Assembly: GCF_017104565.1 (NCBI RefSeq)
Contig: NZ_JAAGPD010000003.1
Coordinates: 124,001 to 188,000 of the forward strand
Source of the DNA: Paraburkholderia sp. Tr-20389
GTDB lineage: Bacteria > Pseudomonadota > Gammaproteobacteria > Burkholderiales > Burkholderiaceae
Length of the DNA stretch: 64,000 nt
Reading direction: 5' to 3'
Each line of letters starts with the position of its first letter. Positions within the stretch are counted from its first letter, which is position 1. A program made the position numbers and the translations under genes. Of this stretch, positions 41,836 through 51,489 are shown piece by piece. The notes below the pieces were generated by a model that was not told where the DNA came from, searched no databases, and saw only the letters and a list, made by a program, of their open reading frames with translations.

Positions 41836-42827
41836 CCATCAACGCGGTAATCGCCATTCACGGCGGCGCGGGCACGATCGTGCGCGCGTCGATGGCCCCC
41901 GATGCAGAAGCCCGCTATCACGCCGAATTGCGCGCCGTGCTCGTCGCCGCGCAGCGCGTGCTCGCCGACGGCGGCAGCGCGCTCGATGCCGTCACGCAAG
42001 CGGTGCGGCTGCTCGAAGACTGCCCGCTGTTCAACGCCGGTCATGGTGCCGTGTTCACATCCGCGGGCACGCACGAACTCGATGCGTCGATCATGGACGG
42101 CCGCACACTCGAAGCGGGCGCGGTGTCGTGCGTGAAGCGCGTGCGCAATCCAATCGTCGCGGCACGTCACGTTCTCGAATACAGCGAGCACGTGATGTTC
42201 ACGGCGGAAGGCGCCGAAGCGTTCGCGCAGGAACAGGGCCTCGAATTCGTCGATCCATCGTACTTCCATACGGACGCACGTTATCGCCAGTGGCAGCTTG
42301 CACGGGAACAGCAACGCGCGATGCTCGATCATGACGGCGCGTCGCTCGCGGCTCAGCAAGAAGCGTCCGCGAATGAAGAGGCATTGCCTCACGAGCCTAT
42401 CGATCCGAACAAGAAGTTCGGCACGGTTGGCGCGGTCGCGGTCGATCTTTACGGCCACGTCGCGGCCGCAACGTCGACGGGCGGCATCACGAACAAGCAG
42501 ATCGGGCGCGTCGGCGACGCACCGCTGATCGGCGCAGGCTGCTATGCCGACAACGCCACCTGCGCGGTATCCACCACCGGCTCCGGCGAAATGTTCATGC
42601 GCATGGTCGCCGCCTACGACGTCGCTGCGCAGATGGCCTATCGCGGCGCCTCGCTCGAAGAAGCCGCGAACGATGTCGTGATGAACCGCTTGCCGCGCAT
42701 CGACGGACGCGGCGGCCTGATCGCCGTCGACGCACACGGCAACGTCGTGTTGCCGTTCAACACCGAAGGCATGTACCGCGGCTATGCGCGCGTCGGCGAA
42801 GTCCCCGTCACGGCGATCTATCGCTGA
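41832..42827 (+). CDS. iaaA: Isoaspartyl peptidase / L-asparaginase (Ntn hydrolase)
   Basis: A 331-residue Ntn-hydrolase precursor of the plant-type asparaginase family. N-terminal AIHGGAGTIVRASM; the autocleavage site is before T198 (DPNKKFG|TVGAVAVD); TSTGGITNKQIGRVGDAPLIGAG and STTGSGEMFMR follow in the beta subunit. It hydrolyses beta-aspartyl dipeptides and Asn. The linker before the cleavage site (about residues 150-195) is rather long and charged. It is followed by gsiABCD in the same order as the E. coli iaaA-gsiABCD operon, which supports the gene name. Confidence 0.92.
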   Translation: MTINAVIAIHGGAGTIVRASMAPDAEARYHAELRAVLVAAQRVLADGGSALDAVTQAVRLLEDCPLFNAGHGAVFTSAGTHELDASIMDGRTLEAGAVSCVKRVRNPIVAARHVLEYSEHVMFTAEGAEAFAQEQGLEFVDPSYFHTDARYRQWQLAREQQRAMLDHDGASLAAQQEASANEEALPHEPIDPNKKFGTVGAVAVDLYGHVAAATSTGGITNKQIGRVGDAPLIGAGCYADNATCAVSTTGSGEMFMRMVAAYDVAAQMAYRGASLEEAANDVVMNRLPRIDGRGGLIAVDAHGNVVLPFNTEGMYRGYARVGEVPVTAIYR

Positions 42828-42878
42828 CGCTCGCCACGACCGCGCCATCCACTGCAACCGACGCCGAGAGAAATCACC

Positions 42879-44777
42879 GTGCCGAACACGCCGAACACGC
42901 CGAACACGCCACGCCCGCTCGATAACCTGCCGCCCCAACGTGTCGTCGACATCGATCGCCTGACGGTCGCGTTCCGTCGCGGCGAAACCACGTTCAATGC
43001 GGTGCGCGACCTGTCGCTCACTGTCGATCGCGGCGAAACGCTCGCGATCGTCGGCGAATCAGGGTCGGGCAAGTCGGTCACGTCGCTCGCGTTGATGCGC
43101 CTCGTCGAACATGGCGGCGGACGCATCGCAAACGGCAGCATCGCGTTTCGCCGGCGCAACGGCAGCGTGCTGGATCTCGCGCAGGCATCGCAAGCCACGA
43201 TGCGTTCTATTCGCGGCGCCGACATCGCGATGATCTTTCAGGAGCCGATGACCTCGCTCAATCCCGTGTTCACGGTGGGCGACCAGATCGGCGAAGCGAT
43301 CGCACTGCATCAGAACAAGAGCCGCGGCGAAGCGCATGCGGAAACGCTGCGTTTGCTCGATCTCGTACGCATTCCCGAAGCACGCCGCGTGGCCGCGCGT
43401 TATCCGCATCAGTTGTCGGGCGGCATGCGTCAGCGCGTAATGATCGCGATGGCACTGTCCTGCAAGCCATCGCTGCTGATCGCCGACGAACCGACTACCG
43501 CGCTCGACGTCACGATCCAGGCGCAAATCCTGCAACTGATCCGCAGTTTGCAGGACGAGATGAATATGGGCGTGATCTTCATCACGCACGACATGGGCGT
43601 CGTTGCTGAAGTCGCGGACCGTGTGCTCGTGATGTACCGCGGCGACAAAGTGGAAGAAGGCGAGTCGGCGAAGGTGTTCGCCGCGCCTGAGCATCCTTAT
43701 ACGACAGCGTTGCTCGCCGCCGTGCCGAAGCTCGGTTCGATGCAAGGCACGGATGCACCCGCGAAGTTCTCGTTGCTCGCGCTCGATGGCGAGCAGCAGC
43801 AGCCGTCACATGAGGCACCTGCCACACAAACGCAAGCCGCTGCACAACCCATTCTCCGCGTGCGCGATCTCGTCACGCGCTTCCCCGTGCGCAGCGGCCT
43901 GTTCAGCAAACTCACGGGCCGTGTGCACGCCGTCGAACGCGTCAGTTTCGATCTGCATGCGGGCGAAACGCTCGCGCTCGTCGGTGAATCCGGTTGCGGC
44001 AAATCGACGACGGGGCGCTCGTTGTTGCGTCTCGTCGAAAGCCAGAGCGGCAGCATCGAGTTCGACGGCAAGGACATCAGTTCGCTGAACGGCCCTTCTT
44101 TGCAGGCGTTGCGCCGCGATATCCAGTTCATCTTCCAGGATCCGTTCGCATCGCTCAATCCGCGTCTGACGGTCGGCTTCTCGATCATGGAGCCGCTGCT
44201 CGTGCATGACGTCGCGAGCGGCAAGGAAGCGCAGGAGCGCGTCGCGTGGCTGCTCGACAAGGTCGGTCTGCCCGCCGACGCCGCGCGCCGCTATCCGCAC
44301 GAATTCTCCGGCGGCCAGCGTCAGCGCATCGCGATTGCGCGCGCGCTCGCGCTCAATCCGAAGGTCGTGATCGCAGACGAGTCGGTGTCGGCGCTCGATG
44401 TCTCCGTGCAGGCACAGATCGTCAACCTGATGCTGGATCTGCAACGCGAACTCGGCGTCGCGTATCTGTTCATTTCGCACGACATGGCCGTCGTCGAGCG
44501 CGTCAGCCATCGCGTCGCGGTGATGTATCTCGGCCAGATCGTCGAAATCGGACCACGCCGCGCGGTGTTCGAATCGCCGCAGCATCCGTACACGAAAAAG
44601 CTGATGGGGGCCGTGCCTGTCGCCGATCCCGCGCGCCGTCACGCGAAGCGCGTGCTCGCCGCCGACGAGCTGCCCAGCCCGATTCGCGCGCTGGACGACG
44701 AACCCGTCGTCGCGCCGCTCGTCGCCGTCGGGCCAGATCATTTCGTGGCCGCGCACCGGATCGGCGGCGCTTATTGA
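42879..44777 (+). CDS. gsiA: Glutathione/peptide ABC transporter ATP-binding protein GsiA
   Basis: A 632-residue double-ATPase protein. First NBD: Walker [12 protein letters not shown], signature [12 protein letters not shown], Walker [13 protein letters not shown]. Second [26 protein letters not shown] and [12 protein letters not shown]. Each half ends in an oligopeptide-type extension ([24 protein letters not shown]). It powers the GsiBCD importer. GTG start at 42879; the N-terminus is coded by three perfect copies of the 9-base unit CCGAACACG (42882-42908, Pro-Asn-Thr), a small tandem repeat that may vary in number between strains. Confidence 0.92.
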   Translation: MPNTPNTPNTPRPLDNLPPQRVVDIDRLTVAFRRGETTFNAVRDLSLTVDRGETLAIVGESGSGKSVTSLALMRLVEHGGGRIANGSIAFRRRNGSVLDLAQASQATMRSIRGADIAMIFQEPMTSLNPVFTVGDQIGEAIALHQNKSRGEAHAETLRLLDLVRIPEARRVAARYPHQLSGGMRQRVMIAMALSCKPSLLIADEPTTALDVTIQAQILQLIRSLQDEMNMGVIFITHDMGVVAEVADRVLVMYRGDKVEEGESAKVFAAPEHPYTTALLAAVPKLGSMQGTDAPAKFSLLALDGEQQQPSHEAPATQTQAAAQPILRVRDLVTRFPVRSGLFSKLTGRVHAVERVSFDLHAGETLALVGESGCGKSTTGRSLLRLVESQSGSIEFDGKDISSLNGPSLQALRRDIQFIFQDPFASLNPRLTVGFSIMEPLLVHDVASGKEAQERVAWLLDKVGLPADAARRYPHEFSGGQRQRIAIARALALNPKVVIADESVSALDVSVQAQIVNLMLDLQRELGVAYLFISHDMAVVERVSHRVAVMYLGQIVEIGPRRAVFESPQHPYTKKLMGAVPVADPARRHAKRVLAADELPSPIRALDDEPVVAPLVAVGPDHFVAAHRIGGAY

Positions 44778-44880
44778 GCGCGGACCATTCAGCGAACAGC
44801 AGTCAGACAACACACCAGAAGCCGCGCAGACCAGCGGCATGACAACAAGCAGTTCTCTTGCTCAGTGGAGTTTTGAAACG

Positions 44881-46443
44881 ATGACTATGCCTCTCTTGTG
44901 TCAACCGTTGCGCCTGCGTTCGCTCGTCACGAGCGGCGCGCTGGTCTTTGCGATGCTCGCGTCGGCGGGTGCCCATGCAGCGCAAACGGCCGTGATGGCC
45001 GTCGACTCGACATTCACGACGCTCGATCCGTACGACGCGAACGACACGCTCTCGCAAGCCGTGTCGAAGTCGTTCTATCAGGGCCTGTTCGGCTTCGATA
45101 AAGACATGAAGCTCGTCAACGTGCTCGCGACGAGCTACGAAGCAAGCCCCGATGCACGCGTCTACACGTTCAAGCTGCGCCAGGGCGTGAAGTTCCAGGA
45201 CGGCACCGACTTCAACGCCGCCGCCGTGAAGGCGACGTTCGACCGCGTGACGGACCCCGCGAACAAGCTGAAGCGCTACAACATGTTCAACCGCATCGAG
45301 AAGACGGAAGTGGTCGATCCGTACACGGTGAAGGTTACGCTGAAGGCGCCCTTCTCGGCGTTCGTCAACGTGCTCGCGCATCCGTCGGCGGTGATGATTT
45401 CGCCCGCCGCAATGAAGAAATACGGCAAGGACCTCGCGTTCCATCCCGTCGGCACCGGTCCGTTCGAACTCGTGAAGTGGGACCCGGCAGGCGATCTGAC
45501 CGTGAAGAAGTTCGATGGCTACTGGAAGAAGGGCTATCCGAAGATCGACGAGATCGACTGGAAGCCGGTCGTCGACAACAACACGCGCGCTGCGCTGATG
45601 CGCACGGGCGAAGCCGACTTCGCGTTCCGCATTCCGTTCGAGCAGGCCGCTGCGCTGCAATCGAGCCCGAAGGTCGACATCGTCGCAACGCCGTCGATCA
45701 TCAACCGCTACGTCAGCCTGAACACGACGAAAAAGCCGTTCGACAATCCGAAGGTGCGCGAAGCGCTGAACTACGCGATCAACAAGGAAGCGCTCGCAAA
45801 GGTCGCGTTCTCGGGTTACGCGGTGCCCGCCGACGGCGTGCTGCCCGAAGGCGTCGATTACGCGACGAAGCTCGGCCCCTGGCCGTACGACCCCGCGAAA
45901 GCGCGTGAACTGCTGAAGGAAGCGGGCTATCCGAACGGCTTCGAGACGACGCTCTGGTCGGCATACAACAACTCGACCGCACAAAAAGCCATCCAGTTCG
46001 TGCAGCAGCAGCTCGCGCAAGTCGGCGTGAAGACGACCGTCGAAGCGCTCGAAGCAGGCCAGCGCGTCGCGAAGGTGGAAAGCGCGCAAGACCCCGCGAC
46101 GGCGCCCGTGCGCATGTACTACATCGGCTGGTCGTCGTCGACGGGCGAAGCGGATTGGGGCATCACGCCGCTGCTCGCGTCCGCGTCGTTCCCGCCGAAG
46201 CTCGTGAACACCGCGTACTACAAGAACGACACCGTCGACAGCGATCTGACGAAGGCGCTCGAAACAACCGACCGCACGCAGAAGGCCGCGCTCTACGGCG
46301 ACGCGCAAAAGCGCATCTGGGCCGACGCGCCGTGGCTCTTCCTCGTCAAGGAGAAGGTCGTGTACGCGCGCAGCAAGCGGCTCTCGGGCGCGTACGTCGC
46401 CCCGGACGGCTCGTTCAACTTCGACGAAATCGCGCTGAAGTAA
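44881..46443 (+). CDS. gsiB: Glutathione/peptide-binding protein GsiB
   Basis: A 520-residue periplasmic SBP_bac_5 binding protein with a signal peptide (about residues 1-35, SAGAHAAQ cleavage). Mature part begins [20 protein letters not shown] and has the usual [20 protein letters not shown] and [20 protein letters not shown]. It captures glutathione or small peptides for GsiCD. ATG at 44881 (MTMPLL) is preferred, as an earlier in-frame Met at 44839 would give an unusually long signal region. Confidence 0.92.
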   Translation: MTMPLLCQPLRLRSLVTSGALVFAMLASAGAHAAQTAVMAVDSTFTTLDPYDANDTLSQAVSKSFYQGLFGFDKDMKLVNVLATSYEASPDARVYTFKLRQGVKFQDGTDFNAAAVKATFDRVTDPANKLKRYNMFNRIEKTEVVDPYTVKVTLKAPFSAFVNVLAHPSAVMISPAAMKKYGKDLAFHPVGTGPFELVKWDPAGDLTVKKFDGYWKKGYPKIDEIDWKPVVDNNTRAALMRTGEADFAFRIPFEQAAALQSSPKVDIVATPSIINRYVSLNTTKKPFDNPKVREALNYAINKEALAKVAFSGYAVPADGVLPEGVDYATKLGPWPYDPAKARELLKEAGYPNGFETTLWSAYNNSTAQKAIQFVQQQLAQVGVKTTVEALEAGQRVAKVESAQDPATAPVRMYYIGWSSSTGEADWGITPLLASASFPPKLVNTAYYKNDTVDSDLTKALETTDRTQKAALYGDAQKRIWADAPWLFLVKEKVVYARSKRLSGAYVAPDGSFNFDEIALK

Positions 46444-46534
46444 TCGCGCGCTCAACGCTGGTCCCGATGCACATGGATCGGGGCCAGCGTCTTCGCTCCA
46501 TGCCGCACATGCCTTTCGATAGCGGATCGCTCTC

Positions 46535-47455
46535 ATGCTGAATTTTCTCGTCAAACGTCTGCTGGGCCTGCTGCCGACTCTCCTGATCGTCGCCGGCCTC
46601 GTGTTCCTGTTCGTGCACATGCTGCCCGGCGATCCCGCACGCCTTGCCGCCGGCCCCGAAGCCGACGATGCAACCGTCGCGCTGGTGCGCGCCGATCTCG
46701 GGCTCGACAAGCCGATGCCGCAGCAGTTCGTGAACTTCTTCGTGCGCATCGCGCATGGCGACTTCGGCATCTCGACGCGCAGCAAGCGCCCCGTCTCCGC
46801 GGAGATCGGCGAGCGCTTCGTGCCGACGCTGATGCTCACGCTCGTCAGCATGGTGTGGGCCGTGATCTTCGGAATGGCGATCGGCATCGTGTCGGCCGTG
46901 TGGCGCAACAAATGGCCCGACAGGCTCGGCATGACGCTCGCCGTGTCGGGCATATCGTTTCCCGCGTTCGCGTTCGGCATGCTGCTGATGGAGATCTTTT
47001 CCGTGCAGCTCGGCTGGCTGCCCATCGTCGGCGACGGCTCGTGGCGCAGCTATGTGCTGCCGTCCGTCACGCTCGGCGCTGCCGTCGCCGCCGTGATGGC
47101 GCGCTTCACGCGCGCGTCGTTCGTCGAGGTGCTCAACGAAGACTTCGTGCGCACCGCGCGCGCGAAAGGCGTCGCCGAACAATGGGTCGTCATCAAACAC
47201 TGCCTTCGCAACGCGATGATTCCCGTCGTCACGATGATGGGCTTGCAGTTCGGTTTTCTGCTCGGCGGTTCGATCGTCGTCGAAGTGGTGTTCAACTGGC
47301 CGGGCATGGGACGCCTGCTGGTGGATGCCGTCGCGATGCGCGACTACCCGGTTATTCAGGCCGAAGTGCTGCTGTTCTCGCTGGAATTCATCGTCATCAA
47401 TCTGGTCGTCGACGTGCTCTATGCCGTCATCAATCCGACCATCCGTTTCAAGTGA
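46535..47455 (+). CDS. gsiC: Glutathione/peptide ABC permease GsiC
   Basis: A 306-residue inner-membrane permease of the DppB/OppB type with six helices. N-terminal [20 protein letters not shown] and [13 protein letters not shown], and the EAA loop [21 protein letters not shown] near residue 210, are typical. It forms the membrane channel with GsiD. Start ATG at 46535 comes 91 bases after gsiB; a short spacer with no clear terminator separates them. Confidence 0.92.
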   Translation: MLNFLVKRLLGLLPTLLIVAGLVFLFVHMLPGDPARLAAGPEADDATVALVRADLGLDKPMPQQFVNFFVRIAHGDFGISTRSKRPVSAEIGERFVPTLMLTLVSMVWAVIFGMAIGIVSAVWRNKWPDRLGMTLAVSGISFPAFAFGMLLMEIFSVQLGWLPIVGDGSWRSYVLPSVTLGAAVAAVMARFTRASFVEVLNEDFVRTARAKGVAEQWVVIKHCLRNAMIPVVTMMGLQFGFLLGGSIVVEVVFNWPGMGRLLVDAVAMRDYPVIQAEVLLFSLEFIVINLVVDVLYAVINPTIRFK

Positions 47456-47462
47456 GGTCCGC

Positions 47463-48368
47463 ATGAGCACGACCGCCGACAACACCCAAGCCGTCTCGCC
47501 CGCTCGCGAGGAACGCGCGATCCGCACGCCGTGGAGCGAGTTCTGGCGCAAATTCCGCAAGCAGCATGTCGCCCTCGCGGCAGGCGTGTTCGTGCTGTTG
47601 CTCGTCGTCGTATCGATTGCGGGTCCGCATATCGTTCCGTTCGACCCGGAAAACTATTTCGACTACGACGCGCTGAACGCAGGGCCGTCCGCCGCGCACT
47701 GGTTCGGGGTCGATTCGCTGGGCCGCGATATCTTCAGCCGCATCGTCGCCGGGACGCGCATTTCGCTGGCTGCGGGCTTTGTGTCCGTGGCGATCGGCGC
47801 GATCGTCGGCACGTTCTTCGGTCTGCTCGCGGGCTACTACGAAGGCTGGTGGGATCGCATCACGATGCGCGTGGCCGACGTGCTGTTCGCGTTCCCCGGC
47901 ATTCTGCTCGCGATCGGCATCGTCGCGATTCTCGGCAATGGCATGATCAACGTGATCGCGGCCGTCGCCGTATTCAGCATTCCCGCGTTCGCGCGGCTCG
48001 TGCGCGGCAATACGCTGATGCTCAAGCAGCTGACGTATATCGAAGCGGCGCGCAGCATCGGCGCGTCGGACTGGACGATCATCATGCGGCACATTCTGCC
48101 GGGCACGATTTCGTCGGTGATCGTGTATCTGACGATGCGCATCGGCACGTCGATCATCACGGCCGCGAGCCTGTCGTTCCTCGGCCTCGGCGCGCAGCCG
48201 CCGACGCCCGAGTGGGGCGCGATGCTCAATGAAGCACGCGCCGACATGGTGACGGCGCCGCATATCGCGCTGTTTCCGAGTCTTGCGATCTTCCTGACGG
48301 TGCTTGCGTTCAACCTGCTCGGCGACGGCCTGCGCGATGCACTCGATCCGAAGCTGGACCGCCCATGA
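47463..48368 (+). CDS. gsiD: Glutathione/peptide ABC permease GsiD
   Basis: A 301-residue permease of the DppC/OppC type. After a cytoplasmic N-terminus come [39 protein letters not shown] (the conserved D-x-x-G-R-D motif) and the EAA loop [20 protein letters not shown]. Start ATG at 47463, seven bases after the gsiC stop, with GAGG upstream; the longer frame overlapping gsiC is a shadow. It ends overlapping the P1 peptidase gene. Confidence 0.92.
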   Translation: MSTTADNTQAVSPAREERAIRTPWSEFWRKFRKQHVALAAGVFVLLLVVVSIAGPHIVPFDPENYFDYDALNAGPSAAHWFGVDSLGRDIFSRIVAGTRISLAAGFVSVAIGAIVGTFFGLLAGYYEGWWDRITMRVADVLFAFPGILLAIGIVAILGNGMINVIAAVAVFSIPAFARLVRGNTLMLKQLTYIEAARSIGASDWTIIMRHILPGTISSVIVYLTMRIGTSIITAASLSFLGLGAQPPTPEWGAMLNEARADMVTAPHIALFPSLAIFLTVLAFNLLGDGLRDALDPKLDRP

Positions 48369-49423
48369 GCCTACTTTCGATGCCGCGTATCGGCGTATTG
48401 TCTGCGGGCGCTTCGGGCACGATCGCCGATGTTCCCGGTGTGACCGTCGGGCATAGCACGATCGATAGCGGCGCGGTACAGACGGGCGTCACGGTGATCC
48501 GGCCGCATCGCGACGATCCGTATCGCCGGAAAGTGCCTGCCGCTGCGAGCGTCATCAACGGTTTTGGCAAGAGCATCGGACTCGTGCAGGTGGAAGAACT
48601 CGGCGTGCTCGAAACGCCGATTGCGCTGACCAACACTTTTGGCGTTGCGGCGGTTGCGCAAGCGCAGATTCGTGCCGCGATCGCGAGCAATCCGCAGATC
48701 GGGCGTGAATGGTCGACTGTCAATCCGCTCGTGTTCGAATGCAATGACGGCTATCTGAACGATATTCAGGCGCTGGCGGTGGAAGGCAAACACTATGAAG
48801 CAGCCTTCGATTCAGCAGCTTCTGAATTCGAACGCGGCTCGGTCGGCGCCGGGCGCGGCATGTCGTGCTTCGATCTGAAGGGCGGGATTGGTTCGGCATC
48901 GCGCATCGCGAATGTGGCGAGCAAGGATTTCACGGTCGGCGCGCTCGTGCTCGCGAACTTCGGCCGTCTGCCGATGCTGACCATCGACGGTGCGCACGTC
49001 GGACGCGAACTCGCGCAACGGCGTCGTGCAACGGAGGCGAAGCCCGAACAAGGCTCGATCATCATGATCGTCGCCACCGATGCACCGCTCGACGCGCGCC
49101 AGCTCAAGCGTCTGTCGATGCGCGCGGCCGCCGGTCTCGCCCGCACGGGTTCCGTGTATGGACATGGCAGCGGCGATATCACGCTCGCATTTTCGACGGC
49201 GTGGACCGTGCCGCATGACGACGACTTCATCGCCACGCCGCCGCTGCTCAGCGACGCGCGTCTCGATCCGCTGTTCAGCGCATGCGCGGACAGCGTCGAG
49301 CAGGCGATCTTCGATGCGTTGTGGTCGGCCATCACGGTCACGGGTCGCGATGCACATACACGTCTTTCGCTGCACGAGGCTGTTCCCGATCTCGAACAAT
49401 TGTTGAAACGGCGCACAACATGA
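48365..49423 (+). CDS. P1-family peptidase (DmpA-like L-aminopeptidase/D-Ala-esterase)
   Basis: A 352-residue Ntn-type peptidase of family P1 (S58). [25 protein letters not shown] at the N-terminus, [11 protein letters not shown], and the region [22 protein letters not shown], where the family is self-cleaved between Gly and a Ser/Thr nucleophile to give two chains. These enzymes cut N-terminal amino acids, D-amino-acid amides or beta-peptides. It overlaps gsiD by ATGA and the M55 peptidase gene by ATGA, so its job is probably to process the peptides imported by Gsi. Confidence 0.88.
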   Translation: MSLLSMPRIGVLSAGASGTIADVPGVTVGHSTIDSGAVQTGVTVIRPHRDDPYRRKVPAAASVINGFGKSIGLVQVEELGVLETPIALTNTFGVAAVAQAQIRAAIASNPQIGREWSTVNPLVFECNDGYLNDIQALAVEGKHYEAAFDSAASEFERGSVGAGRGMSCFDLKGGIGSASRIANVASKDFTVGALVLANFGRLPMLTIDGAHVGRELAQRRRATEAKPEQGSIIMIVATDAPLDARQLKRLSMRAAAGLARTGSVYGHGSGDITLAFSTAWTVPHDDDFIATPPLLSDARLDPLFSACADSVEQAIFDALWSAITVTGRDAHTRLSLHEAVPDLEQLLKRRTT

Positions 49424-50244
49424 AGGTACTGATTTCCGTCGACATCGAAGGCATCGCGGGTGTCGTGAATCCCGAGCAGACACGCGCGGGCAATGGCGAA
49501 TACGAACGCGCGCGCCGCTGGATGACGCTCGAAGCCAACGCGGCGATCGAAGGCGCATTCGCGGGCGGCGCCACGGAGGTCTGGGTCAACGACTCACATG
49601 GCGGCTTTCGCAATCTGTTGCCCGACATGCTCGATGCGCGCGCCAACGTGATCCTCGGCAAACCGCGTACGCTCGGCATGATGGCGGGACTCGAATACGG
49701 GCCGCAACTCGTGTTCATGATCGGCTATCACTCGATGGCGCAATCGGAAGGCATCCTCGCGCATACGATCAACAGCTTCGCGTTCACTCGCGTGACGTTG
49801 AACGGGCGTGATGTGGGTGAAGCCGGTTTATATGGTGCGCTGGCACACGAATATGGCGCGCGGGTCGCGCTGCTATCGGGCGATGATGTGTTCGCGGACG
49901 AAACGAAACCGCAGTTTCCCGACGCGACGTTCGTGGTCACGAAGCAGGCGACGGGTTATGGAAGCGGTGTGACGCAAACACCGGAACGTGCCTGCGCTGC
50001 GATCAGAGAGTCGGCGCGCGGTGTTGTTGCGAGGTTCGAGGGACTAGCCGCAGCGCAACGTGTCACGCCCCGCCCCGTCGATATCGAATTGCGCGTACAG
50101 ACCACGGCGCTTGCCGATCTGTTTGCCCAGATGCCGTCTCTGGAACGCGTGGACGGTGTGACGCTGCGATTCTCCACAGCGTCTGTCGAGCATGCCGTGC
50201 GCACGCTGAATTGTCTGTCGGCGATGTCGTTTATGTTGCGCTGA
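49420..50244 (+). CDS. M55-family D-aminopeptidase (DppA-like)
   Basis: A 274-residue zinc peptidase of family M55, like DppA of Bacillus. The zinc ligands are suggested by ISVDIEGIAGVV (Asp-x-Glu) at residues 4-15, WVNDSHGGFRNLL (His) and FMIGYHSMAQS (His). DppA forms a decamer and cuts D-Ala-D-Ala and D-amino-acid dipeptides, for instance cell-wall fragments. It is the last gene of the RpiR-iaaA-gsi operon, coupled to the P1 peptidase gene by ATGA. Together the three hydrolases suggest use of unusual (isoAsp, D-, beta-) peptides. Confidence 0.9.
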   Translation: MKVLISVDIEGIAGVVNPEQTRAGNGEYERARRWMTLEANAAIEGAFAGGATEVWVNDSHGGFRNLLPDMLDARANVILGKPRTLGMMAGLEYGPQLVFMIGYHSMAQSEGILAHTINSFAFTRVTLNGRDVGEAGLYGALAHEYGARVALLSGDDVFADETKPQFPDATFVVTKQATGYGSGVTQTPERACAAIRESARGVVARFEGLAAAQRVTPRPVDIELRVQTTALADLFAQMPSLERVDGVTLRFSTASVEHAVRTLNCLSAMSFMLR

Positions 50245-50408
50245 CTGTCAATTTCAGAAACCTTACTGACCGGAGGAGATGCAGCAGCGTCAAATTCCGT
50301 AAATTTTCAACGACTATGTAGCAACGTCGCGTTGCACGATCCATATTCCGCCCTATGCTGACGTGATCACTTTTAGACGGTGGTCAACGAGTTCATTGGA
50401 GGCGGATC

Positions 50409-50630
50409 ATGGTTCGAACACAGCAGTACGAAATAATTTCCTCAATTCCGCCTTTCTTCGTCGAACCACCAGACGATCGGCAAGTAGCCCTCAGCGGCAA
50501 CAAAGCGACCTGCCGCGTCGGCTTCGGCGGCATCCGGCCGCACATCACGACGGGCAAGAGTCCCGACGGTTACACCCTCTATTGGAGCGAAGCAGCCTTT
50601 CGAAAATCCAAGGGGGCGATCCATGCCTAA
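50409..50630 (+). CDS. Unknown 73-aa protein coupled to the Tae4 effector gene
   Basis: A 73-residue protein without signal peptide or membrane segment, with no family I recognise. It contains ISSIPPFFVEPPDDRQVAL and a Gly/Thr-rich middle with one Cys. GGAGG lies 6 bases before the ATG, a strong ribosome site. Its stop overlaps the effector start by ATGCCTAA, so the two are translationally coupled. By position it could be a loading adaptor or chaperone for the effector; this is only inference. Codon/base composition in this unit is less GC-rich than in the neighbouring operons. Confidence 0.7.
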   Translation: MVRTQQYEIISSIPPFFVEPPDDRQVALSGNKATCRVGFGGIRPHITTGKSPDGYTLYWSEAAFRKSKGAIHA

Positions 50631-51210
50631 TCCACCAAGCGTAGTCCGTACCAACGCGACACCGAATTCGGTTAAGGTCGTGCAGCTAAAGGCGGTAACG
50701 TTTCAGCAACTCTGGGAAAACTACCCTTCCGGCAATCCGTATGGCGATTCCACGTACACGAATCAATGCGCCATTCGCATGAGCGTGACGTTCCATCGTG
50801 TCGGCATCCCCATGAAGTCCTTTTCGTCCAAACTCGTTAAACCGCAGTCGGGTCAGCCTTCAATCGGTCGCATCTTCCTTGATGGCAAGCCCACGGCCAC
50901 ACGTGCGAATGAGCTTGGCGAATGGCTCAAGCAGCAACCATTCGCGGGCATTGGAAAATCGGAAAACATTACGGGCGCGGATTGGCTGTCCAAGGTGAAG
51001 GGACGCACGGGCATCATCATGTTCGACGGCTACTGGACAAGAGACGGCGAATCCGCCACTGATGCAAGCGGCGGTCATATCGATCTGTGGAACGGGGAAA
51101 AGCTGACGGGGCTGGGAACCGGGGTACGTGTAAGCTGGAACATCGTCATCCCGGGAATCTGGTCCGACTTCCGAAACTCGAAGACGATTCTATTTTTCCC
51201 GATCAAATGA
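50623..51210 (+). CDS. Type VI secretion amidase effector, Tae4 family
   Basis: A 195-residue NlpC/P60-like peptidoglycan amidase. The catalytic Cys is C49 in TNQCAIRMSVTFHRVGIPM and the His is H152 in SGGHIDLWNGEKLTG, the C-A-I-R-x-S and G-H-x-D-L-W signatures of Tae4, which cleaves between D-Glu and mDAP in target-cell peptidoglycan. There is no signal peptide, as expected for a T6SS cargo. A purine-rich AAGGGGG precedes the start, which overlaps the 73-aa gene. No T6SS structural gene (hcp, vgrG, tss) is in the window, so it is an orphan effector served by a system elsewhere. Confidence 0.85.
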   Translation: MPNPPSVVRTNATPNSVKVVQLKAVTFQQLWENYPSGNPYGDSTYTNQCAIRMSVTFHRVGIPMKSFSSKLVKPQSGQPSIGRIFLDGKPTATRANELGEWLKQQPFAGIGKSENITGADWLSKVKGRTGIIMFDGYWTRDGESATDASGGHIDLWNGEKLTGLGTGVRVSWNIVIPGIWSDFRNSKTILFFPIK

Positions 51211-51419
51211 AACTGCTACGAATCGGTACAGGTGCTGTACTCGGCGCAATCGCGGCGACGGCAGTTGCATGGGGCGGGCTGTATTTGTTCGGAATGGCGC
51301 GCGGGTCGGGCAGCTTGTTCGACACAAACCCGGACGCTGCAAACCGCTTTTTTGCTTTCTGGCTCGTCTTGGTTCTGCTGGCTTCGATCTTCGGCGGCGC
51401 GAGCGCATCGCGCCGTTAG
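51207..51419 (+). CDS. Small two-helix membrane protein after tae4 (candidate immunity)
   Basis: A 70-residue protein with two hydrophobic segments, about residues 6-30 (IGTGAVLGAIAATAVAWGGL) and 47-66 (FFAFWLVLVLLASIFGGASA), and basic ends (MKLLR, SRR), so both ends are probably cytoplasmic with a 16-residue periplasmic loop. Its ATG overlaps the tae4 stop by ATGA, the usual place of an immunity gene. However, known Tai4 proteins are larger soluble periplasmic proteins, which this is not; it may be a novel immunity type or an unrelated small protein. Confidence 0.7.
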   Translation: MKLLRIGTGAVLGAIAATAVAWGGLYLFGMARGSGSLFDTNPDAANRFFAFWLVLVLLASIFGGASASRR

Positions 51420-51432
51420 CGACGGTTCTAAA

Positions 51433-51458
51433 CGACCCGCGCAAGGCTGCGCGGGTCG
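51433..51458. terminator. GC-rich hairpin between the tae4 unit and the arabinose importer
   Basis: CGACCCGCGC / GCGCGGGTCG is a perfect 10-bp stem with a 6-base loop between converging genes. On the minus strand TTTAG follows, so it may end the arabinose importer transcript; the T-tract is weak. Confidence 0.6.
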
Positions 51459-51489
51459 CGATACAGCGACGACTTAAAAAACGGCAACC

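Noticed and set aside
44803-47025. A 740-codon minus-strand open frame opposite gsiB/gsiC
   Set aside because: Its residue use (Arg, Val, His, Leu runs) mirrors the complementary strand of two clear transporter genes, and it shows no domain.
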